The notes beneath the pieces were generated by a model. It worked only from the letters and a program-made list of their open reading frames with translations, had not been told where the DNA came from and did not search any database. From contig NZ_CP029043.1 of the NCBI RefSeq assembly GCF_003074055.1, forward strand, positions 744,001-808,000: a stretch of DNA of 64,000 nucleotides, written 5' to 3'. The stretch is from Streptomyces nigra (GTDB lineage: Bacteria > Actinomycetota > Actinomycetes > Streptomycetales > Streptomycetaceae). This document shows, piece after piece, positions 20,661 to 29,247 of the stretch. The stretch's first letter is position 1. Every line of letters starts with the position of its first letter. A program made the position numbers and the translations under genes.

Positions 20661-21712
20661 GTGTTCCTCACCTTTCCGAGCCACACCAGCGCCGCGAAGA
20701 ACGGGGCGCCGGCCAGCGCGACGAGCACCCCGGCGTCCAGTTCCCCGGGCCGCACCACGAGCCGGCCCACGCTGTCGCAGAGCAGCAGCACGATCGCGCC
20801 GAGGAGGCCGGCGTACGGGACCAGCCAGCGGTAGTCGGGACCGGTGAGCGAGCGGGCGAGGTGCGCCACCATGAGCCCGAGGAACGCGATCGGCCCGCAG
20901 GCCGCCGTCGCCGCGCCCGCGAGCAGGGTGATGGCGGCGATGCCGAGGGTCCGGCTCAGCGCGACGTCGACGCCGAGGCCGCGCGCCACGTCCTCGCCCA
21001 GGTTGAGCAGGTTCACGGCGGGCAGGGTGACGAACGCGAGCAGCAGACCGGCCGCGACGAACGCGCTCACCGGTCCGATGACGTCGAAGCCGACGCCGGC
21101 CACGGAGCCGGCGTTCCAGAACCGCAGCGCGTTCAGCGACTTCTGGTCCGACAGCGCGACGGCGGTGGTCATGGCCGCGAGGAAGACGGCGACGCCCTGC
21201 CCGGCGAGGGCGAGGGTCAGCGGATGGCCCGCGCCCCGGCCGAGGCTCGCCAGCCCGAAGACGACGACTCCGGCGAGCGCGGCGCCCAGGAAGGCGAACC
21301 AGAGGTACTGGAACGGGCCGGACAGCCCGAACACGGCGGTCACCGTGACCACGGCGAAGGACGCTCCGGCGTTGACCCCGAGCAGACCGGTGTCGGCGAT
21401 CGGGTTGCGGGTGTGGCCCTGGATCAGGGCGCCGCCGACCCCGAGGGCGACGCCCGCCACGATCGCGAGCACCGTGCGCGGCACCCGGACCGTCCGCACG
21501 ATCAGCCGGATCTCGGTGAGCCGCTGGTCGGGGTCCGGCGCCGCGAACAGCCCGTGCCACACCTCGGCCGGGGTCAGCGCCCGCGCCCCGACCGCCAGGG
21601 ACACCGCGGCGGCCGTCACCAGGACCGCGCCGAGCACGGCGAGTCCGCCCACCCGCCTGCCGCGGATCGGGGTCATGCGCTGGGTCGCCGTGCGTTCGGC
21701 TGTGGCGTTCAT
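20657..21712 (-). CDS. cchC: Ferric-siderophore ABC importer permease (FecCD family)
   Basis: The 351-residue protein is the second FecCD-type permease. It has the usual multi-helix pattern with RVPRTVLAIVAGVALGVGGA, NPIADTGLLGVNAGA, LAGQGVAVFLAAM and GPIAFLGLMVAHLARSL. The start at 21712 has GGAGGG about 15 bases upstream, so it is probable rather than certain; an internal ATG at 21676 lacks a ribosome site. It is 48 bp downstream of cchB and overlaps cchD. Confidence 0.93.
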   Translation of the reverse strand: MNATAERTATQRMTPIRGRRVGGLAVLGAVLVTAAAVSLAVGARALTPAEVWHGLFAAPDPDQRLTEIRLIVRTVRVPRTVLAIVAGVALGVGGALIQGHTRNPIADTGLLGVNAGASFAVVTVTAVFGLSGPFQYLWFAFLGAALAGVVVFGLASLGRGAGHPLTLALAGQGVAVFLAAMTTAVALSDQKSLNALRFWNAGSVAGVGFDVIGPVSAFVAAGLLLAFVTLPAVNLLNLGEDVARGLGVDVALSRTLGIAAITLLAGAATAACGPIAFLGLMVAHLARSLTGPDYRWLVPYAGLLGAIVLLLCDSVGRLVVRPGELDAGVLVALAGAPFFAALVWLGKVRNT

Positions 21713-21760
21713 CTGGACGTGGGTCGTCCCTCCGCTCCGTGGGGCCGGGCCGGCGTGTGT

Positions 21761-23116
21761 CTACCGGGCGGGCCTGCCGGTGCCGTCGACGACCGCGCGG
21801 GGCCCTTCGGGTGCCGGGCCGGGGTCACGGTCGAGGAGCGAGTCGAGGATCTCGCCCACGCGGACGGCGGTGTTGGAGAGCAGCGAGGAGGTGATGCCGT
21901 GGGTGTGTTCCGTGCCGCCCTGGAGGTAGATGCCGCAGCGCAGGGAGTCGTCGGTCGCGACGCGGTAGTCGCGTTCGACGCGGACGCGGCCCTCGTCGTC
22001 GCGCAGACAGTGGTCCGCCACCTCGCCGAGCAGCCCCACCGGGTCGGCCGGGCCGTAACCGGTGGCGAACACGACGACGTCGGCGTCCAGCCGGGTCTCC
22101 TCGCCGGTGACGAGGGAGGTGACCGTGGCGCTTACCCTGTCGTCCTCGGTCTCCTTGACGTCGGTGAGCCGGGAGACGTTGAGGAAGCGCAGGCGCTCGG
22201 TGCCGAGCACCTTCTCCCGGTACATCTGCCGGTACAGGTCGTCGATCAGGTCGATGTCCACCACGGAGTAGTTGGTGTTGCCGTGGTAGTCCATCAGCCG
22301 GCGTTTGACGCTCTCCGGCGCGGTGTAGAAGGCGTCCACGGCCTCCGGGTCGAAGATCCGGTTGGCGAAGCCGCTGTCGTCGGCGGGGCTGTAGCCGTAG
22401 CGCGAGAAGACGGCGCAGATCTCGGCGTCCGGGAAGCGGCGGTGCAGATAGGCGACGTTCTCGGCGGCGCTCTGCCCGGCGCCGACCACGACGACCCGCC
22501 CGGGCGGCGGGCCTTCCCACGCGGCGACCCGGCCGAGGAGTTCGGAGGTGTGCCACAGCCGGTCGGAGCGTTCCACGCCGTCCGGCATCAGGGGACGCAG
22601 ACCGGTGCCGAGGACGAGGTTGCGGGCGCGGTGCACGGCGAGCCCCTGCGCCGACCGGACGGTGACGTCCAGGTGCTCCACGACGCCGTCGCGCAGGACG
22701 GGCATGACACCGACGACCTCATGGCCGTAGGAGACGAGGTCGTCGACGCGGGCGGCGGCCCACTCGAAGTAGTCGTGGAACTCGATCCGCAGCGGGAAGA
22801 GGCTCTTGTGGTTGATGAAGTCGATCAGCCGGCCCCTGCTCTTGAGGTAGCAGACGAAGCTGTAGTCGCTGGCGGGGTTGCGCAGCGTCACCAGGTCCTT
22901 GAGGAACGAGACCTGCATGGTGGCGTCGTCGATGAGCATGCCCCGGTGCCATCCGAAGCGCGGCTGCTGTTCGAAGAAGTGGGCGCGGAGCGGCAGCCCG
23001 CCGGGGCCGGCGTTGTGCTCGCTGAGCGCGATCGCCATGGCCACGTTGGACGGCCCGAAGCCGATGCCGATGACGTCGTGGATGGTGGGGGTGCCGCCGG
23101 GACGAGCCTGTGCCAT
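21761..23116 (-). CDS. cchB: L-ornithine N5-monooxygenase
   Basis: The 451-residue flavoprotein (SidA/PvdA/IucD family) hydroxylates the side-chain nitrogen of L-ornithine using FAD, NADPH and oxygen, the first committed step to the hydroxamate iron ligands. Motifs: FAD site GIGFGPSN (17-24), QVSFLKDLVTLRNP typical of ornithine hydroxylases, NADPH site VVGAGQSAAE, YSPADDSGFANRIFDP and the late FATGYGP. The start at 23116 has GGGAG just upstream; a start at 23164 would add an unlikely basic leader. First gene of the leftward cchBCDE unit, divergent from cchA. Confidence 0.96.
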   Translation of the reverse strand: MAQARPGGTPTIHDVIGIGFGPSNVAMAIALSEHNAGPGGLPLRAHFFEQQPRFGWHRGMLIDDATMQVSFLKDLVTLRNPASDYSFVCYLKSRGRLIDFINHKSLFPLRIEFHDYFEWAAARVDDLVSYGHEVVGVMPVLRDGVVEHLDVTVRSAQGLAVHRARNLVLGTGLRPLMPDGVERSDRLWHTSELLGRVAAWEGPPPGRVVVVGAGQSAAENVAYLHRRFPDAEICAVFSRYGYSPADDSGFANRIFDPEAVDAFYTAPESVKRRLMDYHGNTNYSVVDIDLIDDLYRQMYREKVLGTERLRFLNVSRLTDVKETEDDRVSATVTSLVTGEETRLDADVVVFATGYGPADPVGLLGEVADHCLRDDEGRVRVERDYRVATDDSLRCGIYLQGGTEHTHGITSSLLSNTAVRVGEILDSLLDRDPGPAPEGPRAVVDGTGRPAR

Positions 23117-23217
23117 GTCACTCCCATCGTGCGGGGCGGCGGCCCTGCGGAGGCAGGCCGCCATTGACGTGCAGCGGGGAAGTACGACAGCTCGGGCACG
23201 CCGGGGCCGCCCGGAAC

Positions 23218-23236
23218 TTAGGTAAGGCTAAGCTCA
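23218..23236. promoter_or_regulatory. Iron box, cchB side of the cchA/cchB intergenic region
   Basis: TTAGGTAAGGCTAAGCTCA matches the recalled iron-box consensus at 15 of 19 positions. It is about 100 bp upstream of the cchB start, in a 252-bp divergent intergenic region that holds a second box. Confidence 0.7.
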
Positions 23237-23312
23237 CGTCAGGCGGCCTGTCCAGAGGGGTACTTGTGCGCGAAAGCGTTCAACAGGCCGCAGAATAGGC
23301 CCCGTTGACGAG

Positions 23313-23331
23313 TTAGGTAAGCCTCGCTTTA
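23313..23331. promoter_or_regulatory. Iron box, cchA side of the cchA/cchB intergenic region
   Basis: TTAGGTAAGCCTCGCTTTA matches the recalled consensus at 14 of 19 positions strictly (16 if degenerate central positions are allowed). It lies 38 bp upstream of the cchA start, where a bound repressor would overlap the promoter. Confidence 0.75.
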
Positions 23332-23368
23332 CTAGCGACGACCAGCCCCTGCTCCGAGGAGGAACTCC

Positions 23369-24316
23369 ATGCGGGTCGTCATGTTCGGATACCAGACGTG
23401 GGGGCACCGGACCCTGCGGGCCCTCCTCGACTCCGAGCACGACGTGGTCCTGGTCGTCACCCACCCGAAGAGCGAGCACGCCTACGAGAAGATCTGGAAC
23501 GACTCCGTCGCCGACCTCGCCGAGGAACACGGCGTGCCGGTCCTGATCCGCGACCGCCCGGACGACGACGACCTCCTGGCCCGCCTGAAGGAGGCCGACC
23601 CGGACATCATCGTGGCGAACAACTGGCGCACCTGGATCCCTCCGAAGGTCTTCGGACTCCCGCGCCACGGCACCCTGAACGTGCACGACTCGCTGCTGCC
23701 GAAGTACGCCGGCTTCTCCCCGCTGATCTGGGCGCTGATCAACGGCGAGTCCGAGGTGGGCGTCACCGCGCACCTCATGGACGAGGAGCTGGACGCCGGT
23801 GACATCGTGCGCCAGGAGGCGGTCCCGGTCGGGCCACGGGACACCGCCACCGACCTGTTCCACCGGACCGTCGGCCTCATCGCCCCGGTCACCCTCGGCG
23901 CCCTCGACCTCATCGCCTCGGGACAGACACGGTTCACACCACAGGACCGCTCCCGGGCCAGCTTCTTCCACAAGCGGTCCGTCGAGGACAGCCGCATGGA
24001 CTGGACCTGGCCCGCCGAGGACCTGGAACGATTGGTGCGCGCCCAGTCCGAGCCGTATCCCAGCGCCTTCACCTTCCACCGGGGCAGGCGGCTCGAGGTG
24101 CTGTCCGCCGTCGTCTCCGAGGGGCGCTACGGCGGCACCCCCGGGCGCGTCTTCTACCGCGAGGGCGACGGCGTGGTGATCGTCGCCGGCGCCGACGCCC
24201 GCGCCGGCCGCAACCACGGCCTGGCGATCACCCGGGTCCGCACCGAGGACGGCCGCGAACTGCCCGCGACCGAGTACTTCACCTCCATGGGCGGCTACCT
24301 CACCGCCGCCCCCTGA
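23369..24316 (+). CDS. cchA: Hydroxyornithine formyltransferase (methionyl-tRNA formyltransferase-like)
   Basis: The 315-residue protein belongs to the 10-formyltetrahydrofolate-dependent formyltransferases. The catalytic triad of the family is visible as Asn104 and His106 in NVHDSLLP and Asp145 in LDAGDIV. In the coelichelin system this enzyme formylates N5-hydroxyornithine to give the hfOrn building block loaded by module 1 of CchH. The start follows a GAGGAGG ribosome site. It is transcribed away from cchB with two iron boxes between. Confidence 0.93.
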   Translation: MRVVMFGYQTWGHRTLRALLDSEHDVVLVVTHPKSEHAYEKIWNDSVADLAEEHGVPVLIRDRPDDDDLLARLKEADPDIIVANNWRTWIPPKVFGLPRHGTLNVHDSLLPKYAGFSPLIWALINGESEVGVTAHLMDEELDAGDIVRQEAVPVGPRDTATDLFHRTVGLIAPVTLGALDLIASGQTRFTPQDRSRASFFHKRSVEDSRMDWTWPAEDLERLVRAQSEPYPSAFTFHRGRRLEVLSAVVSEGRYGGTPGRVFYREGDGVVIVAGADARAGRNHGLAITRVRTEDGRELPATEYFTSMGGYLTAAP

Positions 24317-24387
24317 GGCGTGTGATCCGGCGAACGCACAGGTGAGCAGCCCTTGCCGCATCCCTGGACCCCGCCTAGCCTGCTTTT

Positions 24388-25605
24388 GTGCCGCAAATAA
24401 ACAAATCGCGGGCGCACAGCGTCGTGCCCCGCCCCCTCAGCCCGCTCGGCCGTCTCCGGATCGCCATCACCGTCTTCTTCGCCCTCGACGGCTTCCTCTT
24501 CGCGGGCTGGGTGGTCCGCATCCCCGCCATCAAGGAGCAGACGGGCGCCTCCGCCAGCGCGCTCGGTCTTGCCCTCCTCGGGGTGTCGGCCGGGGCCGTC
24601 GTCACCATGGTGTTCACCGGCCGCCTGTGCCGCCGCTACGGCAGCCACCAGGTGACCGTCGTCTGCGCGGTCCTGCTCTGCCTCAGTGTCGCCCTGCCCC
24701 CGCTGACCCACTCCGCACTCGCCCTCGGCCTGGTGCTCCTGCTCTTCGGCGCCGCCTACGGCAGTATCAACGTGGCCTTCAACAGTGCGGCCGTCGACCT
24801 GGTGACCGCCCTGGGGCGGCCCGTCATGCCCAGCTTCCACGCGGCGTTCAGCCTCGGCGGCATGGCCGGCGCCGGACTCGGCGGACTGGTCGCCGGCTCC
24901 CTCTCCCCCACGCGGCATCTGCTGGCCCTCACCGTCATCGGTCTGGTCGTCACCGCCGTCGCGGGCCGCACCCTGCTGCGGCACGCCCCGCCGGTCACCG
25001 CCGCCCCCGGCCGTCCGAGCGCCACGCCCGGTCGCAAGGACCCGCGCACCCGCCGCCTCGTGATCGTCTTCGGGCTGATCGCCGGCTGCACGGCGTACGG
25101 CGAAGGGGCCATGGCCGACTGGGGAGCGCTGCACCTGGAGGACGACCTCGGTGCCGCGCCCGGCGTCGCCGCCCTCGGCTACACCCTCTTCGCGCTGTCC
25201 ATGACGGTCGGCCGGCTCACCGGCACGACCCTGCTCGAACGGCTCGGCCACACCCGGACCGTCGTCGCGGGCGGCGCGACCGCCGCCCTCGGGATGCTGC
25301 TCGGCTCCCTCGCCCCCTCCCTGTGGGCGGCCCTTCTGGGCTTCGCGGTCACCGGGCTGGGCCTCGCCAACCTCTTCCCCGTGGCCGTCGAACGCGCCGG
25401 CACGGTCGCCGGGCCGAGCGGCGTGGCCCTGGCCTCCACGTTCGGCTACAGCGGCATGCTGCTCGGGCCGCCCGCCATCGGGTTCATGGCGGACTGGTTC
25501 TCCCTTCCCGTCGCCCTCACCAGCGTCGCCCTGCTGGCGGCGATCGCCACGCTCATCGGGGCCGGGACGGGGCGCGCGGTGCCGGAGCGGCCGGGCGCGG
25601 CGTGA
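24388..25605 (+). CDS. MFS transporter
   Basis: The 405-residue protein has about twelve hydrophobic helices and the MFS inter-helix pattern GRLCRRYGSHQVT after helix 2 and GRLTGTTLLERLGHTRT in the second half. It resembles the YbjJ-like group; the substrate cannot be inferred. The GTG start has no ribosome site but follows TAGCCT by 6 bases, so the message may be leaderless. It lies 71 bp after cchA without an iron box, so membership of the siderophore locus is uncertain. Confidence 0.8.
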   Translation: MPQINKSRAHSVVPRPLSPLGRLRIAITVFFALDGFLFAGWVVRIPAIKEQTGASASALGLALLGVSAGAVVTMVFTGRLCRRYGSHQVTVVCAVLLCLSVALPPLTHSALALGLVLLLFGAAYGSINVAFNSAAVDLVTALGRPVMPSFHAAFSLGGMAGAGLGGLVAGSLSPTRHLLALTVIGLVVTAVAGRTLLRHAPPVTAAPGRPSATPGRKDPRTRRLVIVFGLIAGCTAYGEGAMADWGALHLEDDLGAAPGVAALGYTLFALSMTVGRLTGTTLLERLGHTRTVVAGGATAALGMLLGSLAPSLWAALLGFAVTGLGLANLFPVAVERAGTVAGPSGVALASTFGYSGMLLGPPAIGFMADWFSLPVALTSVALLAAIATLIGAGTGRAVPERPGAA

Positions 25606-25653
25606 GCCGAGGGCCCGCTTGTTCCGGCCCGGCTCCGGTGTGAGACTCGCCCC

Positions 25654-25938
25654 ATGAGTGACCACGGGGGACGGCGCGGTCAGGCCGAGCGGGACGCGAT
25701 CACCGTCGAGATCGTATACGCGCTGTGCAGCGCGGTGTTCGCGGCGGCCGTGGTGTTCGGCGCGGTCGTGGGACCGGTGTTCGTCTTCGACCTGCCGGAC
25801 GGGGTGCGCCGCGCCCTCGTGGGTGTGGGCGCCACCGTCGCCGCCGTGCTGTTCGTCGTCCGGGTCGTGAGCGTGCTGATGCGGTTCCGGCCGGGCGCTC
25901 AGCCCAGCCAGCCGGGCCGGACCAGCCCGGACTCGTAG
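25654..25938 (+). CDS. Small membrane protein, DUF6332-like
   Basis: This 94-residue protein has a short basic head (GRRGQAERDAITVEI), two hydrophobic helices (about residues 22-45 and 56-76) and an exposed tail. The AERDA.TVEI.YAL pattern resembles a streptomycete family that I recall as DUF6332; this is from memory. Function unknown. Its last 40 bp overlap the convergent response-regulator gene. Confidence 0.72.
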   Translation: MSDHGGRRGQAERDAITVEIVYALCSAVFAAAVVFGAVVGPVFVFDLPDGVRRALVGVGATVAAVLFVVRVVSVLMRFRPGAQPSQPGRTSPDS

Positions 25939-26564
25939 GCCAGCACCACCAGTTGGGCCCGGTCGCGGGCGCCCAGCTTCACCATCGTGCGGCTGACGTG
26001 GGTCTTCGCGGTGAGCGGGCTGACCACCAGGCGGCGGGCGATCTCCTCGTTGGACAGGCCGATGCCGACCAGCGCCATCACCTCGCGTTCCCGTTCGGTC
26101 AGCCGGGCGAGGGCGTCGGCGGCCGCGGGCTCCTTGGAGCGGGCCGCGAACTCGGCGATGAGCCGCCGGGTCACCCCCGGCGACAGCAGCGCGTCGCCGT
26201 CGACCACCGCCCTGACCGCGCGCAGGAGTTCGTCCGGCTCGGTGTCCTTCACCAGGAAGCCGGAGGCGCCGGAGCGGATCGCCTCGAAGACGTACTCGTC
26301 CAGTTCGAAGGTGGTGAGCATGACCACCTTCACGTCCTCCAGCGCGCTGTCCCCGGTGATCCGGCGGGTCGCGGCGAGCCCGTCGAGCACGGGCATCCGG
26401 ATGTCCATCAGCACGACGTCCGGCCGCAGTTCGCGCACCGAGCGGACGGCCTCCTCGCCGTCGGCGGCCTCCCCGGCGACCTCGATGTCGGGCTGCGCGT
26501 CGAGCAGCGCCCGGAAACCGGCCCGCACGAGCGACTGGTCGTCGGCGAGCAGTACGCGGATCAC
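25899..26564 (-). CDS. NarL/LuxR-family response regulator
   Basis: The 221-residue protein has a receiver domain with acidic pair DD8-9, phospho-acceptor Asp54 in VVLMDIRMP, T/S at LTTF and Lys in FLVKD, followed by a LuxR-type helix-turn-helix (LTEREREVMALVGIGLSNEEIA). The GTG start at 26564 follows AGGAGGA and overlaps the sensor kinase stop by 4 bp (GTGA). It should be phosphorylated by the adjacent kinase; target genes are not evident. Confidence 0.95.
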   Translation of the reverse strand: MIRVLLADDQSLVRAGFRALLDAQPDIEVAGEAADGEEAVRSVRELRPDVVLMDIRMPVLDGLAATRRITGDSALEDVKVVMLTTFELDEYVFEAIRSGASGFLVKDTEPDELLRAVRAVVDGDALLSPGVTRRLIAEFAARSKEPAAADALARLTEREREVMALVGIGLSNEEIARRLVVSPLTAKTHVSRTMVKLGARDRAQLVVLAYESGLVRPGWLG

Positions 26565-27823
26565 CGGTCCTCCTCCTGAGGGGTCGTGTTCTTCGCCCGT
26601 TTCGACGTCGTGAGCGGCACGACGGCCAGCACGCGGAAACCGCCGTCGCCGCGCGGACCCGCCTCGATCGTGCCACCGAGCGCGGCGGCACGCTCCCGCA
26701 TTCCGGCCAGCCCGTTGCCGCTGCCGCCCGCGTCGGCGCCGGTCGCGGGCCCGTCGTCGTCCACGCACAACCGCAGCGTCGCCCCGTCCGCCTGCTCGAA
26801 CCGCACCCGCGCGCGCCGCGCCCCCGAGTGCCGTACGACGTTGGTGAGGGCCTCCTGGACGATCCGGAAGGCCGCCAGATCCGTGCCCGGGGGAAGCCGT
26901 GGCGGCTCGCCCTCGACCTCGACGGTGAGCCCGGCACCCGCCGCCTGGGACACGAGTTCGGGCAGACGGGCGAGACCCGGGGCCGGAGCGCGCGGGGCGT
27001 CGCCGGGCGTGCGGAGGGTGTCGAGGACCTGGCGGACCTCGCCGAGCGCCTCCTTGCTCTGGGCCTTGATGGTGGTGAGCGCGGTGCGCGCCTGCTCGGG
27101 GTCGGTGTCGAGAAGCGCGAGGCCGACCCCGGCCTGGACGTTGATGACGGAGATGCTGTGGGCGAGGACGTCGTGCAGCTCGCGGGCGATCCGCAGCCGC
27201 TCCTCGTCGGCGCGCCGCCGGGCCGCCTGGGCCCGCTCGGCGCGCTCCTTCGCCCACTGCTCCCGGCGGACCCGCGCCAGTTCCGACACCGCCACGACCG
27301 CCACGACCCAGGCGGCGACCACACCTTCCTGCTCCCAGGGCGCGGCCCCGTCCCCGGACGGCGGCAGCCACCGGTACAGCCAGTGCCCCACGAGGACGTG
27401 CCCGGCCCACACCGCCCCGATCGCCGTCCAGCCGGCCCACCGGTGCCCGGTGACGACGGCGTTGAAGCAGGCCACCGCCACGGTGAGGAAGACAGGGCCG
27501 TACGGATAGCCGGCGGCCAGATAGACCGTGACGGCGGCCGCGGTGCCGAAGGCCACGGGCACCGGGTACCGCTTGCGCCACAGCAGCAGGGCCGACGCCA
27601 CGACGAGCAGCACCCGTGCGAAGGGGTCGAGGTCCAGGCGGTCCTCGTGCTGGCCACGGGCCGCGAAGGAGGAACCGACCAGCACGAACGCCGTCACCAG
27701 GACGGTGGAGCGCCACGGCCGGCGCGGGCCGCGCACGCCGTCGTCCCAGCGGTTCCACGGCGGCGGCCCGTGGCGCCACCCCGTCGGTGGACCGCCGGGC
27801 CGGTGTGCCTGCTGCTCGTCCAT
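26561..27823 (-). CDS. Two-component sensor histidine kinase (HisKA_3 type)
   Basis: The 420-residue protein has five or six N-terminal membrane helices (about residues 40-175), a HisKA_3 dimerisation region with the phospho-acceptor His in RELHDVLAHS, and a HATPase domain with NVVRHSGA, DDGPATG and GNGLAGMRERA. The stimulus is unknown; there is almost no extracellular loop, so it may sense the membrane. The ATG at 27823 is taken; a GTG three codons upstream (27832) is equally possible, as neither has a clear ribosome site. Confidence 0.92.
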   Translation of the reverse strand: MDEQQAHRPGGPPTGWRHGPPPWNRWDDGVRGPRRPWRSTVLVTAFVLVGSSFAARGQHEDRLDLDPFARVLLVVASALLLWRKRYPVPVAFGTAAAVTVYLAAGYPYGPVFLTVAVACFNAVVTGHRWAGWTAIGAVWAGHVLVGHWLYRWLPPSGDGAAPWEQEGVVAAWVVAVVAVSELARVRREQWAKERAERAQAARRRADEERLRIARELHDVLAHSISVINVQAGVGLALLDTDPEQARTALTTIKAQSKEALGEVRQVLDTLRTPGDAPRAPAPGLARLPELVSQAAGAGLTVEVEGEPPRLPPGTDLAAFRIVQEALTNVVRHSGARRARVRFEQADGATLRLCVDDDGPATGADAGGSGNGLAGMRERAAALGGTIEAGPRGDGGFRVLAVVPLTTSKRAKNTTPQEEDR

Positions 27824-27915
27824 GGTGGCCACGCTAGACGCGCGGACCAGGGCGCGGCGTCACCCGCGCGTGGCGATCACGCGTACTCCCCGGGAAGTAC
27901 GGGTGGGCCGGCGGG

Positions 27916-28608
27916 TCAGCGCAGGCCGACCTCGTGGGCGATACGGATCGCCCCGTGCCGGAAGAACGGGCGCCGGTCCTCGACGACCTTGTTGAACTGG
28001 CCGAACAGCTCGAAGCCGACCAGACCGAACAGCTCGGACCAGGCGGCGATGAGGGCCACGACCGTCGCCGGGGGCAGGTCGGGGGCGAGGTCGGCGGCCA
28101 TGCGCCCGGCCTCGGCGGTCAGGTCGTCCGGCAGTTCGGGGGCGTCGGCCAGGACGCCCTCGTGGTGGGCGTCGCGGACGATGCCGATGAACAACAGTCC
28201 GACGCGGGAGGCCGGTGGGACCGTGGTGACGGGGGCGGTGTAGCCGGGCACCGGCGATCCGTAGATCAGCGCGTACTCGTGCGGGTGCTCCAGCGCCCAG
28301 AGGCGGACGGCCTCCGCGACCGCCGTCCAGCGCTCGAGCGGCTCGGCGTCCGCGACCCGTTCGTTCGCCCCCTCGGCGGCCTCGCCGAGGGAGTCGTAGG
28401 CGTCGATGATGAGTGCGGTCAGCAGGTCGTCGCGGCTCGGGAAGTAGCGATAGAGCGCGGAGGAGACCATGCCGAGGGAACGGGCGACGGCACGCAGCGA
28501 CAGCCGTGCGGCGCCCTCCGCCGCGAGCTGTCTGCGCGCCTCCTCCTTGATGGCGGCGGTGACTTCCGTCCTGGCGCGGGCGCGGGCGCCCTGTGCGGTG
28601 CTGCTCAT
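27916..28608 (-). CDS. TetR-family transcriptional regulator
   Basis: The 230-residue protein has an N-terminal TetR helix-turn-helix (LSLRAVARSLGMVSSALYRYFPSRDDLL) and a ligand-binding C-terminal domain of the WHG/TetR_C_13 type. The start at 28608 gives the usual short arm before the first helix; the frame extends to 28689 but through operator-like repeats. It is divergent from the F420-type reductase gene with repeated AGAGCA/TGCTCT palindromes between, so it very likely represses itself and that gene. Confidence 0.92.
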   Translation of the reverse strand: MSSTAQGARARARTEVTAAIKEEARRQLAAEGAARLSLRAVARSLGMVSSALYRYFPSRDDLLTALIIDAYDSLGEAAEGANERVADAEPLERWTAVAEAVRLWALEHPHEYALIYGSPVPGYTAPVTTVPPASRVGLLFIGIVRDAHHEGVLADAPELPDDLTAEAGRMAADLAPDLPPATVVALIAAWSELFGLVGFELFGQFNKVVEDRRPFFRHGAIRIAHEVGLR

Positions 28609-28631
28609 GCCGTGCAGTCTCCCACGAGAAC

Positions 28632-28717
28632 AGAGCAGTGCACACATTCGAGAGCACTGCTCTTGCTTTGGATCGCCATCCTCGTGCACACTGCTCTCAA
28701 GCGAGAGCAGTGCTCTC
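28632..28717. promoter_or_regulatory. Repeated operator palindromes between TetR and F420-type reductase genes
   Basis: Two full palindromes are present: AGAGCACTGCTCT at 28651-28663 and GAGAGCAGTGCTCTC at 28703-28717. Each is flanked by a matching half-site: AGAGCAGTG at 28632-28640 and CACTGCTCTC at 28689-28698. The spacing fits a TetR dimer at two sites with accessory half-sites, controlling both divergent promoters. Confidence 0.8.
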
Positions 28718-28763
28718 GGAGTCGCGGAGCCAGATGGTTCTCCGTCCGATCCAAGGGGTCACC

Positions 28764-29216
28764 ATGTCGTCGTCGCCGTACTACCTCAAGGGCAGCCCGC
28801 TCGCCGTCCGCTTCAACAACGTCGTCGGCTGGCTCGCCCGGCACGGCCTGAGCATCGCGGGCACGGCGGAGATGTCCGTGCGCGGCCGCAAGAGCGGCAA
28901 GATGCAGCGCATCCCGGTCAACCCGCACCAGTACGAAGGCGCGCAGTACCTCGTCTCGGCGCGCGGGCACTCCCAGTGGGTGCGCAACATGCGCGTCGCC
29001 GGCGGCGGGGAGCTGCGGGTCGGGCGCAAGCTGCGGACGTTCACCGCGGTGGAGCTCCCCGACGAGGAGAAGCTCCCGATCCTGCGGACCTACCTGGAGA
29101 AGTGGGGCTGGGAGGTCAACCAGTACTTCCAGGGCGTGACCGCGAAGTCCACCGACGAGGAGATCGTGGCCTGCGCCCCCGACCACCCCGTCTTCCGGAT
29201 CACGGTCGACGGATGA
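28764..29216 (+). CDS. Deazaflavin (F420)-dependent nitroreductase-family protein
   Basis: The 150-residue protein belongs to the split-barrel F420-binding group related to mycobacterial Ddn. Landmarks are VRGRKSGKMQRIPV, which normally contacts the F420 phosphate tail, and a following NPHQYEGAQYLVSARG strand. Such enzymes reduce quinones, nitro compounds or other electrophiles with F420H2. The start at 28764 has AAGGGG upstream. Being under a divergent TetR regulator suggests a detoxification role, which is an inference. Confidence 0.85.
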   Translation: MSSSPYYLKGSPLAVRFNNVVGWLARHGLSIAGTAEMSVRGRKSGKMQRIPVNPHQYEGAQYLVSARGHSQWVRNMRVAGGGELRVGRKLRTFTAVELPDEEKLPILRTYLEKWGWEVNQYFQGVTAKSTDEEIVACAPDHPVFRITVDG

Positions 29217-29247
29217 CGGGGGCGGCGCGGGTGGCGCCCCGGCGCCG

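Noticed and set aside
20661-21560. N-terminal extension of cchD by about 300 codons
   Set aside because: The segment is an Arg/Pro-rich off-frame reading of cchC; the GTG at 20660 with a GTGA overlap is the natural start.
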